DNA from: an uncultured Alphaproteobacteria bacterium
GTDB taxonomy: Bacteria; Pseudomonadota; Alphaproteobacteria; Micavibrionales; Micavibrionaceae
DNA length: 64,000 nucleotides
Direction of reading: 5' to 3'
Assembly (NCBI GenBank): GCA_937923625.1
Contig: CALDTV010000009.1
Coordinates: 62,001-126,000, forward strand
The notes below the pieces were generated by a model that ran no database searches, was not told where the DNA came from, and saw only the letters and a list, made by a program, of their open reading frames with translations. Below, piece after piece: positions 1-8,629 of the stretch. The first letter of the stretch is position 1. Each line of letters opens with the position of its first letter. The position numbers and the translations under genes are program-made.

Positions 1-2
1 TC

Positions 3-224
3 CCGCTGGTGGTCAATGGCGCGATGTTGATTGAACCCACAGAAACCGAAAGCAAAGCAGAGCTAGACCGTTTTTGTCTTGTGATGAAAAAGCTAGCGCA
101 GGATGCAAAAATAAAGGGCGCGGATTACTTCCACACCCTCCCCCAATCCGCCCCCGCCACAAGATTGGACGAATTGAAAGCGGCAAGAGAGCCGAAGTTG
201 CGGTATAAGCCTGAAGCGGCGTAG
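3..224 (+). CDS. gcvPB: Glycine dehydrogenase (decarboxylating) subunit 2, C-terminal end (partial)
   Basis: Only the last 73 codons are in the window; the gene begins upstream of base 1. The product is the PLP-dependent P-protein of the glycine cleavage system, which decarboxylates glycine and passes the aminomethyl group to lipoylated GcvH. The tail shows the conserved block GAMLIEPTETESKAELDRF and ends with RLDELKAAREPKLRY. That ending resembles the RLDET-AAR-P-LRY terminus of the split-type subunit 2 rather than full-length GcvP. The following gene starts 4 bp after the stop, so read-through transcription is likely. Confidence 0.88.
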   Translation, partial: PLVVNGAMLIEPTETESKAELDRFCLVMKKLAQDAKIKGADYFHTLPQSAPATRLDELKAAREPKLRYKPEAA

Positions 225-227
225 AAT

Positions 228-656
228 ATGAGATCAAGCGAAATACAATCATTTTCAGATATAAAAAACCCTATTCATAGGCTTCAAGCAATCTTAGCAG
301 TAGGAGTAACTGTTCTTTGGATTATTCCAGCCACAGCGTTTTTTTTTGAAATTATAAACACTTTGATTGCAAATCACTTATTGGACGTAAGGGTTCTAGA
401 AATTGGTACTTTTTGCATCATTTCTCTAATCATCTGGGCGTTAGCTGCTTTATCTTGTTTTGATATAAAATACGATTGGTGTCTCATTGATCCAAATTTT
501 AGAATGTTTTTTCTTTATCTATTAGTATTCTTCTTTATTGGATACCTGCTAAGCTTTCTTGCATTATACTTAATCACTTGGCCATTACATGTATTATATT
601 GGTTAGTGTACGTTATTGGCATGGCTTTTAAAGAAGGCTCTAAAGCCAGCAACTAA
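228..656 (+). CDS. Small multi-pass membrane protein of unknown function
   Basis: I do not recognise this 142-residue protein. Four hydrophobic segments are visible at about residues 20-45, 58-80, 88-112 and 113-132, with polar ends, so it should be an inner-membrane protein. It starts 3 bp after the gcvPB stop. Its codon use is much more A+T-rich than its neighbours (runs such as tttttttttgaaatta), which suggests recent acquisition. A full palindromic repeat begins 19 bp downstream. The reading frame is open throughout and has no obvious better start. Confidence 0.65.
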   Translation: MRSSEIQSFSDIKNPIHRLQAILAVGVTVLWIIPATAFFFEIINTLIANHLLDVRVLEIGTFCIISLIIWALAALSCFDIKYDWCLIDPNFRMFFLYLLVFFFIGYLLSFLALYLITWPLHVLYWLVYVIGMAFKEGSKASN

Positions 657-674
657 GAATCCAACAAACAAATT

Positions 675-756
675 GTCATTGCGAGGAACGGAGTGACGCG
701 GCAATCTAGAAATTTATCATTTAAGCTCTAGATTGCTTCGCTTTGCTCGCAATGAC
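675..756. repeat. Dispersed palindromic repeat, family A, full copy
   Basis: The left arm begins GTCATTGCGAGG and runs to GCAATCTAGA. The right arm is its inverse (CTAGATTGCTTCG to CTCGCAATGAC), with a short AT loop between. It lies between the AT-rich membrane protein gene and the exporter gene. Confidence 0.85.
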
Positions 757-791
757 GACGGTATAAGCTTTTAAATTTTAGGAAATATTTG

Positions 792-839
792 ATGAAAATA
801 AATACAAACGCCAACCCGAAGTGGCGCACCCTAAAATGA
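792..839 (+). CDS. Possible 15-codon leader ORF coupled to the EamA transporter
   Basis: ATG at 792 has an AGGAA-type Shine-Dalgarno sequence 7 nt upstream (780-784). It encodes MKINTNANPKWRTLK and then TGA at 837-839. That stop overlaps the ATG at 836 of the transporter (ATGA), the classic layout for translational coupling. The transporter start has no good ribosome binding site of its own. No conserved peptide family is recognised, so coding status is inferred from signals only. Confidence 0.35.
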   Translation: MKINTNANPKWRTLK

Positions 840-1750
840 GTTGGATTATCCTCTCTATTATTCCGGCTTTTTTTTGGTCGATTACGAACTTGATAGATCA
901 ACATCTATCGCGGCGGTTTTTCATTAATGATGCGGTGGGGCTGCAAGCAACCACGGGGCTTTTTACGTTTATATCGGGGAGTCTGATTGGGCTTTATATT
1001 TATGGGGATTACGATATCTCCCTTATTCAAGCGATCAGCTTTCTGGTGTTGGGCGCGGCTTATAACGTGGCTTATATTCCCTATATCAAAGCCTTACAAT
1101 TGGATGAAGCCAAAATTGTTGTGCCACTCTTTCAACTTGTGCCTGTGTTTGTTTTTGTACTGGCGTGGATGTTTTTGGAGGAAACAGTGAGTTTAAAACA
1201 AGCCATTGCGGGCTTGTTTATTATCATTGCCGCCATTGGCATTATGTATGATTTTAAAGGCTGGCAGATAAAATATAAAACGCTCGGTTTAATGATGATG
1301 TCATGCTTTGGCATTGCCGCGCTTATTACCGTTAACCGCCACATTGTTCAAGAAACCCACTGGCTGCCCGTTGCCGCGCTCATGATGATGGGATCAGGAA
1401 TTTTTAGCGCGTCAATTTTTGCGGTTAATCAAAAGGCGTTAAAAAACACAATCTCTTTGTTTAAAGAAAATTCTTACAAAATTATCGTGTTCTTTATTGC
1501 CATGGAATTTGTTGGACGTAGCGCAATGTTGCTGTTCCAAAAAGCCCTTGCCATCGCGCCTGCCGCCGCCCTTGTTCAAGTCACGTTAAACGGCACGCAA
1601 TCTTTTTTCATCTTCGGTCTGACCGTTTTGTTTGCCATCGCCACGCCATCAACCATTGCAAAAATAGATTTAAACCGCACATTAGCCTTCCACCTTGGCT
1701 GTGTCGCCATGATGTCCACGGCGCTTTATGTGTTGCTTATTAAAGGATAG
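836..1750 (+). CDS. EamA/DMT-superfamily transporter
   Basis: A drug/metabolite transporter superfamily protein of 304 residues with about ten transmembrane helices in two EamA-like halves. The start of the second half is visible around KTLGLMMMSCFGIAALITVNR. Substrate cannot be read from sequence; the family exports small metabolites or amino acids across the inner membrane. I chose ATG 836 over the in-frame GTG at 821. Neither has a clear Shine-Dalgarno sequence, but 836 overlaps the stop of a short upstream ORF that does. Half a palindromic repeat follows the stop codon. Confidence 0.85.
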   Translation: MSWIILSIIPAFFWSITNLIDQHLSRRFFINDAVGLQATTGLFTFISGSLIGLYIYGDYDISLIQAISFLVLGAAYNVAYIPYIKALQLDEAKIVVPLFQLVPVFVFVLAWMFLEETVSLKQAIAGLFIIIAAIGIMYDFKGWQIKYKTLGLMMMSCFGIAALITVNRHIVQETHWLPVAALMMMGSGIFSASIFAVNQKALKNTISLFKENSYKIIVFFIAMEFVGRSAMLLFQKALAIAPAAALVQVTLNGTQSFFIFGLTVLFAIATPSTIAKIDLNRTLAFHLGCVAMMSTALYVLLIKG

Positions 1751-1786
1751 CCATTCTTATCGTCAATATGAACAAGACCTAACAAA

Positions 1787-1824
1787 CTAGATCGCCGTAT
1801 CGCTTTGCTTCTCGCAATGATGAC
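1787..1824. repeat. Palindromic repeat family A, degenerate right half
   Basis: CTAGATCGCCG to CTCGCAATGATGAC matches the right arm of the dispersed repeat with several substitutions. No clear left arm precedes it. It lies between the convergent EamA and nhaD genes. Confidence 0.6.
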
Positions 1825-1829
1825 CTGAT

Positions 1830-3326
1830 TTATTCTGCCGCCATAACTTTTTCATGGGCGATGCGATCTTGATCGGTATATTTGCCCATCAAGTGATCAT
1901 TCACCAAGAAATGCACGCCTATCGCGGCGAAATAACCCAGCATAATGATTGGCGTCCATTTTAGATGACCAAAGAAGGTATATTTTCCACGGGCAACCCC
2001 CATCAACGCCACACCAGCGGCAGAACCGATGGAGAGCATTGTCCCACCGACGCCGCACGTCAACGTCACCAACAACCACTGAAACTGATCCAGATCGGGG
2101 TTCATACTGAGGATGGCGAACATGACGGGAATGTTATCAATTATTGCGGAGGCAAAGCCCATAACAATATTGGTGATTGTTGCGCCATAGCCATCATACA
2201 TAGTGTTCGATACTAGCTCCAAATACCCCAAGAACGTCAAACCACCGACGGAGAAGATAACCCCAAAGAAGAATAGCAATGTGTCCCATTCTGCATTGGC
2301 GACTTCTTCCAAAATATCAATTGAGTCTGATTGATTCGGTGATGTTTTACGAATGAAGTAAGCCGAAATCATCAGCACGCCCATCCCTGTCATCATGCCA
2401 AGGAACGGCGGCAAGCCTAAGAACTGTTCGAAGCTAATCGCCATACCAATTGTGCAAAGCCCCAGTAAAATAATAATCTTCGCGCCGCGTTTCATTTTGA
2501 TCTCTTCTTTTAATGGCGCAGGTTTTTCCTTAGAGACAAAGAAGCTCATGATAATAGCAGGCACCAAAAAGCAAGCCAGCGACGGTAAAAATAAAGGGAA
2601 AAAGTCAAAGAATTCAACATGACCAGCCTGCCACACCATCAAGGTTGTGATGTCCCCAAACGGCGAAAATGCGCCGCCTGCGTTAGCTGCATTCACGATA
2701 TTGATACAGGCCACCAAAATAAATTTCTTGTTATCCGCGCCAACGGCCATCACCACAGCCCCGAGCACCAACGCCGTTGTTAAGTTATCAGCAATGGGGG
2801 AAAGGAAAAACGCGAAAATACCTGTGACCCAAAAAAGCTGGCGCATATTCATGCCTGCGGCCACTAACTTACCGCGTAAGGTGGCAAAAACCTGACGCTC
2901 TTGTAAGGCCGCTATATAAGTCATCGCGGCCAATAAAAATAGCATCAACGAGCCATATTCTTCCAAGCCATGATATACCGCCCCACGCAGTTCATGATGA
3001 CCAATGCCGTAATCTGGCGCAATGATACCAATAAAAACCCAAATTAATCCCGCCCCCAATAAAACAGGTTTGGATTTTCGCATATGGGTTTGTTCTTCAA
3101 ATAACACAGCAAGATAGGAAAGGAAAAACGTCACCAGCGCGGCAATCGCCCACGGATTGCCAATCATGCTTTGGCGCGCTTGGTCGATTCCCATTTCGAT
3201 ATGACCGCTATCTGTTATGGCGGCAAAGGCAGGAAAAGCGAGCACAGCCAAAAGCGCCATCAGTGGAAAAATTGAACGCTGAATAAATTGCTGTTTGGTC
3301 GGCATACGAAAGGTCATAAAAGTCAT
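1830..3326 (-). CDS. nhaD: NhaD-type sodium/proton antiporter
   Basis: The 498-residue inner-membrane antiporter of the NhaD/ion-transporter superfamily exchanges Na+ or Li+ for H+ and supports salt and alkali tolerance. Visible family landmarks are the early hydrophobic leader (about 17-36), the motif SPIADNLTTALVLGAVVMAVG split over positions near 180-200, the later FASAIIDNIPVMFAIL segment, and the glycine-rich GGTMLSIGSAAGVALMG stretch. The polar D-N pairs inside helices are typical of ion-translocating residues. An AGGAT Shine-Dalgarno sequence sits about 9 nt before the ATG. It is convergent with the EamA gene and diverges from a lipoprotein gene. A 14-bp dyad lies about 30 bp upstream of the start. 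Confidence 0.92.
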   Translation of the reverse strand: MTFMTFRMPTKQQFIQRSIFPLMALLAVLAFPAFAAITDSGHIEMGIDQARQSMIGNPWAIAALVTFFLSYLAVLFEEQTHMRKSKPVLLGAGLIWVFIGIIAPDYGIGHHELRGAVYHGLEEYGSLMLFLLAAMTYIAALQERQVFATLRGKLVAAGMNMRQLFWVTGIFAFFLSPIADNLTTALVLGAVVMAVGADNKKFILVACINIVNAANAGGAFSPFGDITTLMVWQAGHVEFFDFFPLFLPSLACFLVPAIIMSFFVSKEKPAPLKEEIKMKRGAKIIILLGLCTIGMAISFEQFLGLPPFLGMMTGMGVLMISAYFIRKTSPNQSDSIDILEEVANAEWDTLLFFFGVIFSVGGLTFLGYLELVSNTMYDGYGATITNIVMGFASAIIDNIPVMFAILSMNPDLDQFQWLLVTLTCGVGGTMLSIGSAAGVALMGVARGKYTFFGHLKWTPIIMLGYFAAIGVHFLVNDHLMGKYTDQDRIAHEKVMAAE

Positions 3327-3356
3327 GAGGGTTTATCCTAAAATATTATATGAGAA

Positions 3357-3370
3357 CGCCATACATGGCG
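3357..3370. promoter_or_regulatory. Operator-like dyad upstream of nhaD
   Basis: CGCCAT-AC-ATGGCG is a perfect 6+6 bp dyad 31 bp upstream of the nhaD start codon, in the 217-bp divergent intergenic region. It could be a repressor site or a small RNA hairpin in the nhaD leader. No regulator is identifiable from the window. Confidence 0.3.
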
Positions 3371-3522
3371 CAAAAGATGCCTAGATTCTCTCATACTGGT
3401 CTCATAAGTCAATCACCGTTTCAATAAGGCAAAAAACAGCGTTTAAATATTAAAAATAAACTATAAAGGCGCATCATAAATGACATGTGATTAGTTTCAC
3501 TTATGGCCTTGCTCACAAAACA

Positions 3523-3540
3523 GGGAGGCGATAGCTTCCC
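3523..3540 (+). promoter_or_regulatory. Hairpin that sequesters the only SD-like sequence before the 3544 lipoprotein
   Basis: GGGAGGC (3523-3529), loop GATA, GCTTCCC (3534-3540) can form a 7-bp stem with one G-T pair. The GGGAGG is the only Shine-Dalgarno-like sequence and lies 15 nt from the ATG, too far in linear form. Folding would either hide it or bring it near the start. Confidence 0.4.
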
Positions 3541-3543
3541 GTC

Positions 3544-4074
3544 ATGAAAAATATTCTATGTCTCTTACTGCCTCTTCTTCTTCTCGCCTGTAGCGCCCCT
3601 CAGACACAAACACAGCCTTTGACGCCCCTGCCCAAAATGGTGAATTTATCGGATGCGCAACTTAAAATAGCGATTCAAAATTATATTCGAGCTTATGACG
3701 CACCGCCCAATTCCGCTTATGATTTTGTCCGCGTTGATTTAAATAAAAATGGTAAGCGTGATGCGCTGGTTCTGTTTAAATTACCACATTCATATTGGTG
3801 CGGGTGGGATGGTTGTGGCTTAGTCGTTTTTCAGGCGCGTGGTAATGGCTTCACCCCCCTATCTACGATCAAAGGTGTGCGCGGCCCCGTTTATGTCTCA
3901 CAAGCAAAACATAAAGGCTGGCGCGATATTATTGTGCGCATTTCTGGCGCCTCGGTGCGGGATAAAAATGTAATTCTGGCGTTTGATGGACGCAGCTACC
4001 CAGACAGTCCCGCGCTATCAGAAACACTTAATGCGCCCGTCACAAAGATAGGCGCACAGAAATTCTTCCAATAA
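3544..4074 (+). CDS. Lipoprotein of unknown function
   Basis: A 176-residue predicted lipoprotein. The first 15 residues are a short basic and leucine-rich signal ending in the lipobox LLAC, with Cys16 as the lipidation site. The mature part has a compact globular look with a YWCGWDGCG motif near residue 87, whose two cysteines could form a disulfide in the periplasm, and a later WRDIIVRISG strand. The pattern 'DLNKNGKRDALV' followed by 'LPHSYWCGWDGCG' resembles periplasmic proteins with an FG-GAP-like strand, but no function can be assigned. It stands alone, convergent with the TerB-like gene. Confidence 0.75.
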   Translation: MKNILCLLLPLLLLACSAPQTQTQPLTPLPKMVNLSDAQLKIAIQNYIRAYDAPPNSAYDFVRVDLNKNGKRDALVLFKLPHSYWCGWDGCGLVVFQARGNGFTPLSTIKGVRGPVYVSQAKHKGWRDIIVRISGASVRDKNVILAFDGRSYPDSPALSETLNAPVTKIGAQKFFQ

Positions 4075-4094
4075 ATTTGATACTTTAAGCTTCC

Positions 4095-4556
4095 TTAAGC
4101 CGTTTGTGGTTTTTTACCCAAAAACCCAAAAAGGCTTTTTGATCTGGCTGTTTTGAAACGCCATTGATTGTCGCATAGCTCAACCTCTTGCATGATGTCA
4201 CGGCTTTCTTCCATCAAATGCCAGCTTTCATCATCCAACTTTGTGCGCTCCAAGCATTGTAAAATGCTCTCTTCTTGCTTGGCGAAATCACCGTCACACC
4301 AGCTTAATGCACGCGCCAAAGCAAAAAATTCTTGCCTATCCTGCTTATGGGTTATGTTTGCAAACATCTCGTAAACGTCCTGCGGCACTTGTAAGTCCGC
4401 CGCAACAATCTCCACCTGTTCTGGGGTTAATCCGATGCCTTGAATATGCTCGTTAATAAAAGACAGCTCATGCGGCGTCACAATACCGTCTGCATGCACC
4501 ATGGCGACCACGGCGCGCCACATAAAAAATCTACTCTCTGTTACAATATTTTGCAT
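4095..4556 (-). CDS. TerB-like domain protein
   Basis: This 153-residue, mostly helical acidic protein resembles the TerB/tellurite-resistance-like domain. The paired motifs AMVHADGIVTPHELSFI (about residues 17-33) and ALSWCDGDFAKQEESIL (about 83-99) have the internally repeated 'ADG..  E...I' pattern that binds divalent metal in TerB. In most genomes such single-domain proteins are not linked to tellurite, and nothing here supports that role. It diverges from the Y-family polymerase across a 141-bp gap containing an inverted repeat. Confidence 0.75.
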   Translation of the reverse strand: MQNIVTESRFFMWRAVVAMVHADGIVTPHELSFINEHIQGIGLTPEQVEIVAADLQVPQDVYEMFANITHKQDRQEFFALARALSWCDGDFAKQEESILQCLERTKLDDESWHLMEESRDIMQEVELCDNQWRFKTARSKSLFGFLGKKPQTA

Positions 4557-4576
4557 TTGTTTGACTTCCCCTCAGC

Positions 4577-4610
4577 AAGTCACTCTATGGATAATCATAA
4601 GAAGTGACTT
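4577..4610. promoter_or_regulatory. Inverted repeat between terB-like and polymerase genes
   Basis: AAGTCACTC (4577-4585) and AAGTGACTT (4602-4610) are inverted with 8 of 9 positions matching and a 16-nt spacer. It sits 20 bp from the terB-like start, so it could be an operator for either divergent gene. It does not look like the alphaproteobacterial LexA box (GAAC-N7-GAAC). Confidence 0.3.
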
Positions 4611-4697
4611 ATACTATTGTCCTATTGTTTCATCTTACCATGACAAAACTTAATAACGCGTAAAGGCCTCAAAAACCTTGCATATCCCTGCTTCATT

Positions 4698-6050
4698 ATG
4701 ATAGAACAAATCATGAACAAATTACCTGAAATGCCTATCGATCAAGCCATCGAAAGCCCCACCAAAGCGGGCTTAAAATGGCTATTTCTTGATCTCAACA
4801 GCTATTTTGCCAGTGTCGAACAACAAGATAACCCCGCGTTACGGGGAAAGCCTGTGGCGGTCGTGCCGACCATGACAGACTCCACCTGCGCCATCGCGGC
4901 TTCGTATGAGGCAAAAGCTTTCGGGATTAAAACAGGCACAAAAATATATGAGGCCAAAAAGATGTGCCCCAACCTGATCTGTGTCGAGGCAAACCACAAA
5001 AAATACGTCGAATATCACCATAAAATCATTGCGGCGACAGAGCGTTGCCTGCCCGTCAACAAAGTCTGGTCCGTTGATGAATTTGATTGTTTGCTTTTGG
5101 GGCGCGAACGTGCCCCCGCAAACGCCATCGCGCTCGCCAATAAGATCAAAAAGGCCATTCACGAGCATGTCGGCGAAGCCATTCATTGTTCCATCGGCAT
5201 CGCCCCCAACAGTTTCCTCGCCAAGGTCGGCACCGAAATTGAAAAACCAAATGGCTTGGTATTGCTCAAACCCGAAGAATTACCTGGGCGATTGCTGGAT
5301 TTAAAACTCACCGACCTACCGGGCATCAACGTCGCCATGCTCTCGCGATTAAATAAGGCGGGCATACTAAATATGAAGCAGCTCTACAACACCTCCCCCA
5401 AACAATGCCGCGCCATTTGGCGCAGTGTGCAGGGAGAACGGTTTTGGTATTGGTTGCATGGTTATGATGTGCCTTATCAATCGACCAACCCATCAATGAT
5501 TGGTCATTCGCGGATGCTTGATCCCAAACTCCGCACAATGGACAAGACGCGGCAAATGGGGCGACGGCTGTTATTTAAGGCGTGCACAAGGCTCCGTAAA
5601 AAGGAGCTCTTTGCCAAAAACATCGTCGTAAAAATCACATTTTTAGATCGCCAGCGATGGGTCGGCCTTCGAGACTTTCCCGCCTCCCAAGACCCCTTTA
5701 CCATGATGCAGTTTTTCGATGATATCTGGACGCAATTTTGCGTTGAATGTTTCGGCACAGCCACACCAAACATTCCACCGCATCAACGTTTATTCTTAAA
5801 AATTTCAACCTTGCTCCACGGCCTGATTACTGAAGATAAAATCACCAATGATCTATTTGAAACATACCTGCATCAAAATGCGGACAAAAAAGACAAACAA
5901 TCCCGCCTCACAACGGCGCTCGATCATTTGCAACAACGATACAAGCAAGAAACCGTCTGGCTGGGCGTTGTGCCCAAAACCCTCGCAGGGGATGTCGGCA
6001 CTAAAATCGCCTTTAACCGCGTCCCCACGCGCGATGAATTTGATTATTAA
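4698..6050 (+). CDS. Y-family DNA polymerase (ImpB/MucB/SamB type)
   Basis: A 450-residue translesion polymerase. The catalytic palm begins LFLDLNSYFASVEQ with Asp32 as first metal ligand and carries SVDEFD at 125-130, giving Asp127 and Glu128. The fingers show AIAASYEAKAFGIKTG, the thumb contains the helix-hairpin-helix motif LTDLPGINVAMLSRL, and a little-finger domain follows. The family's usual SIDEAYLD is here SVDEFDCLLL. In my recollection this matches a separate alphaproteobacterial clade often labelled 'ImpB' rather than classical DinB. ATG 4698 has no good ribosome site; ATG 4713 is an alternative. It precedes trmFO by 50 bp and may share its transcript. Confidence 0.88.
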   Translation: MIEQIMNKLPEMPIDQAIESPTKAGLKWLFLDLNSYFASVEQQDNPALRGKPVAVVPTMTDSTCAIAASYEAKAFGIKTGTKIYEAKKMCPNLICVEANHKKYVEYHHKIIAATERCLPVNKVWSVDEFDCLLLGRERAPANAIALANKIKKAIHEHVGEAIHCSIGIAPNSFLAKVGTEIEKPNGLVLLKPEELPGRLLDLKLTDLPGINVAMLSRLNKAGILNMKQLYNTSPKQCRAIWRSVQGERFWYWLHGYDVPYQSTNPSMIGHSRMLDPKLRTMDKTRQMGRRLLFKACTRLRKKELFAKNIVVKITFLDRQRWVGLRDFPASQDPFTMMQFFDDIWTQFCVECFGTATPNIPPHQRLFLKISTLLHGLITEDKITNDLFETYLHQNADKKDKQSRLTTALDHLQQRYKQETVWLGVVPKTLAGDVGTKIAFNRVPTRDEFDY

Positions 6051-6100
6051 GGCCGCGATCTTGACTTGCGCCCAACGTTAAAATCCCCTAAAACGCCCAG

Positions 6101-7534
6101 ATGACAACAAACACAACCAAAACAAACGATATCGCGCCCGTACATATTATAGGTGGCGGGTTGGCGGGGTCAGAAGCCGCATGGCAATGCGCGCAAATGG
6201 GCGTGCCGGTGATCATTCATGAAATGCGCCCCGTGCGTAAAACCGAAGCCCATCAGACCGAAGGACTGGCGGAGCTGGTTTGCTCTAACTCATTCCGCTC
6301 TGATGATAAATATTATAATGCCGTCGGCGTTTTGCATGAAGAAATGCGCGTTTGCGGGTCACTTATTATGCGTGAAGGCGACAAAGCCGCTGTTCCTGCG
6401 GGCGGCGCGTTGGCGGTGGATCGTGACATTTTCTCCCAAGGGGTCACAGACGCATTAGAAGCGCACCCGCTGGTCACCATCCAACGCGAAGAAATTAACG
6501 GCCTGCCCCCTGCTGAGTGGGATAACGTGATTATCGCAACAGGCCCCCTCACCAGTGAGCCGTTGGCCAAGGCGGTGCAAAAATTGGGTGATGAAGGTGA
6601 ACTGGCATTCTTCGATGCCATCGCTCCCATCATTTATAAAGAGTCAATTAATTTCGATACGGCGTGGTTTCAAAGCCGCTACGATAAAGAAGGCCCCGCA
6701 GGCACAGGATCAGATTACATCAACTGCCCAATGAACAAAGAGCAGTATCTATCTTTTATTAAAGCACTTTTAGAGAGCGATAAAACCGAATTTAAAGACT
6801 GGGAAAAGAACACACCCTATTTTGAAGGTTGTATGCCGATTGAAGTTATGGCGGGGCGCGGCATAGATACGCTACGCTATGGTCCGATGAAACCAGTCGG
6901 GCTCACGAACCCTAATGTGCCTGAGGGTGAGTCAGGTCGCTGTCATGCCGTTGTCCAATTACGCCAAGATAACGCCCTCGGCACGCTTTACAATATGGTC
7001 GGGTTTCAGACAAAAATGAAATACGGTGAGCAGACCGAAGTGTTCCGCATGATCCCCGGATTAGAAAATGCAGAGTTCGCACGCCTTGGTGGCATTCATC
7101 GAAACACCTTCATCAATGCCCCAAAGTTGCTAAATGGCACGTTGCAAATGAAGGCGCAACCAAGGCTCAGATTTGCTGGACAAATCACCGGCTGTGAAGG
7201 CTACATTGAGAGTGCATCCGTGGGGCTCATGACGGGTCGTTTTGCCGCGGCGCAAAGCTTGGGAATTGATATCACGCCCCCTGCGACAACCACCGCCATG
7301 GGCGCATTACTGGGTCACATCACAGGCGGCGGCAATGCTGACACGTTCCAACCCATGAACATCAACTTTGGTCTTTTCCCGCCTTATGAGTTCACAAAAG
7401 AAGAAATCGCGGAGATGAAAACCAACCGCATCAAAGGCAAAGCAAAAGGCCGCGAGCGCAAAAAGAAAATAGCCCTCCGCGCCCTAAACGACATCCAAAA
7501 CTGGCGCACCCCCGAACGCGCAAAAGCGGCTTAA
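6101..7534 (+). CDS. trmFO: Methylenetetrahydrofolate--tRNA-(uracil-5-)-methyltransferase TrmFO
   Basis: The FAD- and folate-dependent enzyme makes 5-methyluridine at position 54 in the T-loop of tRNAs, using methylene-THF instead of SAM. The 477-residue sequence starts with the Rossmann FAD motif [14 protein letters not shown] (residues 15-28). It then shows [11 protein letters not shown] with Cys61, corresponding to the conserved cysteine near residue 53 of the B. subtilis enzyme, and [10 protein letters not shown] with the second conserved cysteine. Length and motifs are those of an intact enzyme. It lies just behind the polymerase gene and is convergent, with one base between stops, to an orphan gene. 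Confidence 0.95.
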   Translation: MTTNTTKTNDIAPVHIIGGGLAGSEAAWQCAQMGVPVIIHEMRPVRKTEAHQTEGLAELVCSNSFRSDDKYYNAVGVLHEEMRVCGSLIMREGDKAAVPAGGALAVDRDIFSQGVTDALEAHPLVTIQREEINGLPPAEWDNVIIATGPLTSEPLAKAVQKLGDEGELAFFDAIAPIIYKESINFDTAWFQSRYDKEGPAGTGSDYINCPMNKEQYLSFIKALLESDKTEFKDWEKNTPYFEGCMPIEVMAGRGIDTLRYGPMKPVGLTNPNVPEGESGRCHAVVQLRQDNALGTLYNMVGFQTKMKYGEQTEVFRMIPGLENAEFARLGGIHRNTFINAPKLLNGTLQMKAQPRLRFAGQITGCEGYIESASVGLMTGRFAAAQSLGIDITPPATTTAMGALLGHITGGGNADTFQPMNINFGLFPPYEFTKEEIAEMKTNRIKGKAKGRERKKKIALRALNDIQNWRTPERAKAA

Positions 7535-7535
7535 A

Positions 7536-8378
7536 TTAAGTCATAGCTAAACGCTTTTCCTGCGCTAAGGATAAGGCTTGCACTCTCAAATTTCTAGCAT
7601 CATGATACACATCACAGTGAACCACTGACGTTGCAAGTTCAACCGTCTTTGCCGGCAAATCAGACTGATTTTCATCTATAAACTTCAGAACATCTTCCTT
7701 CGTAGCAAGCGGGACAGCACTAGCTGGGTTTGGGCCCTTACCATTCATCATCGCTTCTAATTCATAGCTCGCCGAATAAACATGTTTACCAAAATGCTTT
7801 GCTCCTACTTCTGCCGCAACATCTCCCTCACCTTCATTTTTAAAATCATGGCACCAATAATCCTTGCCACACTCTCTCAAAGGGCAGCCAAATCCTGACA
7901 AGGCTTTATGAACAGCGCTATCTCTTAGCGTGGTTTTTATAACCTGATCTATTTTTATTTGATCCGCACCATCGGCAGAGAGGAAAAGTCGCTCTAAGTT
8001 CGCTATATCCTCAGAAGTTTCGATATAAAAATCATGAGAAAATGAGGAAATACCAGCCTTTTCTAAGTTAAAGACAACATCATTTAGCGCATCCATTTTT
8101 GCTTCTGTGACGTCTCCCCCTTCAAGCAAAAACTCATTGATAAAAGCAAGTCGATCATCTTCGTTAAAGACTGTCTTATAGTGAATGACCTGCCCCTCTT
8201 CTCTGGTAAATTCTCCATCGCTGAGAAGCCCCTTGGCTGGCTTCACAAGCTTAAGCTTTCCCAATGACATTGGCTCATCTGCACCAAAGCTCCAATAAGT
8301 ATCAACGGTGCAAAATCCTGTTGGCGCGCCATTTTGTGTTACAGCCTCCTCAAATGGCGCAACGATAACGAAATCCAT
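7536..8378 (-). CDS. Hypothetical protein, 280 aa
   Basis: I do not recognise this acidic, soluble-looking protein. There is no signal peptide or membrane segment. A central cysteine cluster (FGCPLRECGKDYWCHDF, about residues 163-179) has three cysteines and a histidine and could bind a metal or form disulfides. The N-terminal part, with VDTYWSFGADEP, looks like a beta-rich domain. The upstream ribosome site is weak. The gene ends one base from trmFO and is followed by no co-directional partner; 251 bp without a recognisable gene separate it from the next gene upstream. Confidence 0.65.
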   Translation of the reverse strand: MDFVIVAPFEEAVTQNGAPTGFCTVDTYWSFGADEPMSLGKLKLVKPAKGLLSDGEFTREEGQVIHYKTVFNEDDRLAFINEFLLEGGDVTEAKMDALNDVVFNLEKAGISSFSHDFYIETSEDIANLERLFLSADGADQIKIDQVIKTTLRDSAVHKALSGFGCPLRECGKDYWCHDFKNEGEGDVAAEVGAKHFGKHVYSASYELEAMMNGKGPNPASAVPLATKEDVLKFIDENQSDLPAKTVELATSVVHCDVYHDARNLRVQALSLAQEKRLAMT

Positions 8379-8629
8379 GCTGTCCCAGCTTCCATGACCA
8401 TGCCCTGCAACAACGCCGTTTAAGGCCGTATGAATTGCGGCGCATGACTTTAAAAAGCCACACGTAAAAAATTTAAAGATATGTTTTGGAAGTTAGTTTA
8501 TGGCTCGCTATTGCGAGCAGCAAGATTGACCTGAACATGCGACAACATTCTGAACGAAAGTCAGAAAAATCACTGTGGCATTATTGAACTGTTGAAAGGT
8601 CATAAGAGAAGAAAACATGAATCCTAAAA

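Noticed and set aside
8379-8629. 251-bp gap between the orphan gene and the COG1562 gene
   Set aside because: I looked for a small gene, RNA or palindromic repeat and saw none that could be supported.
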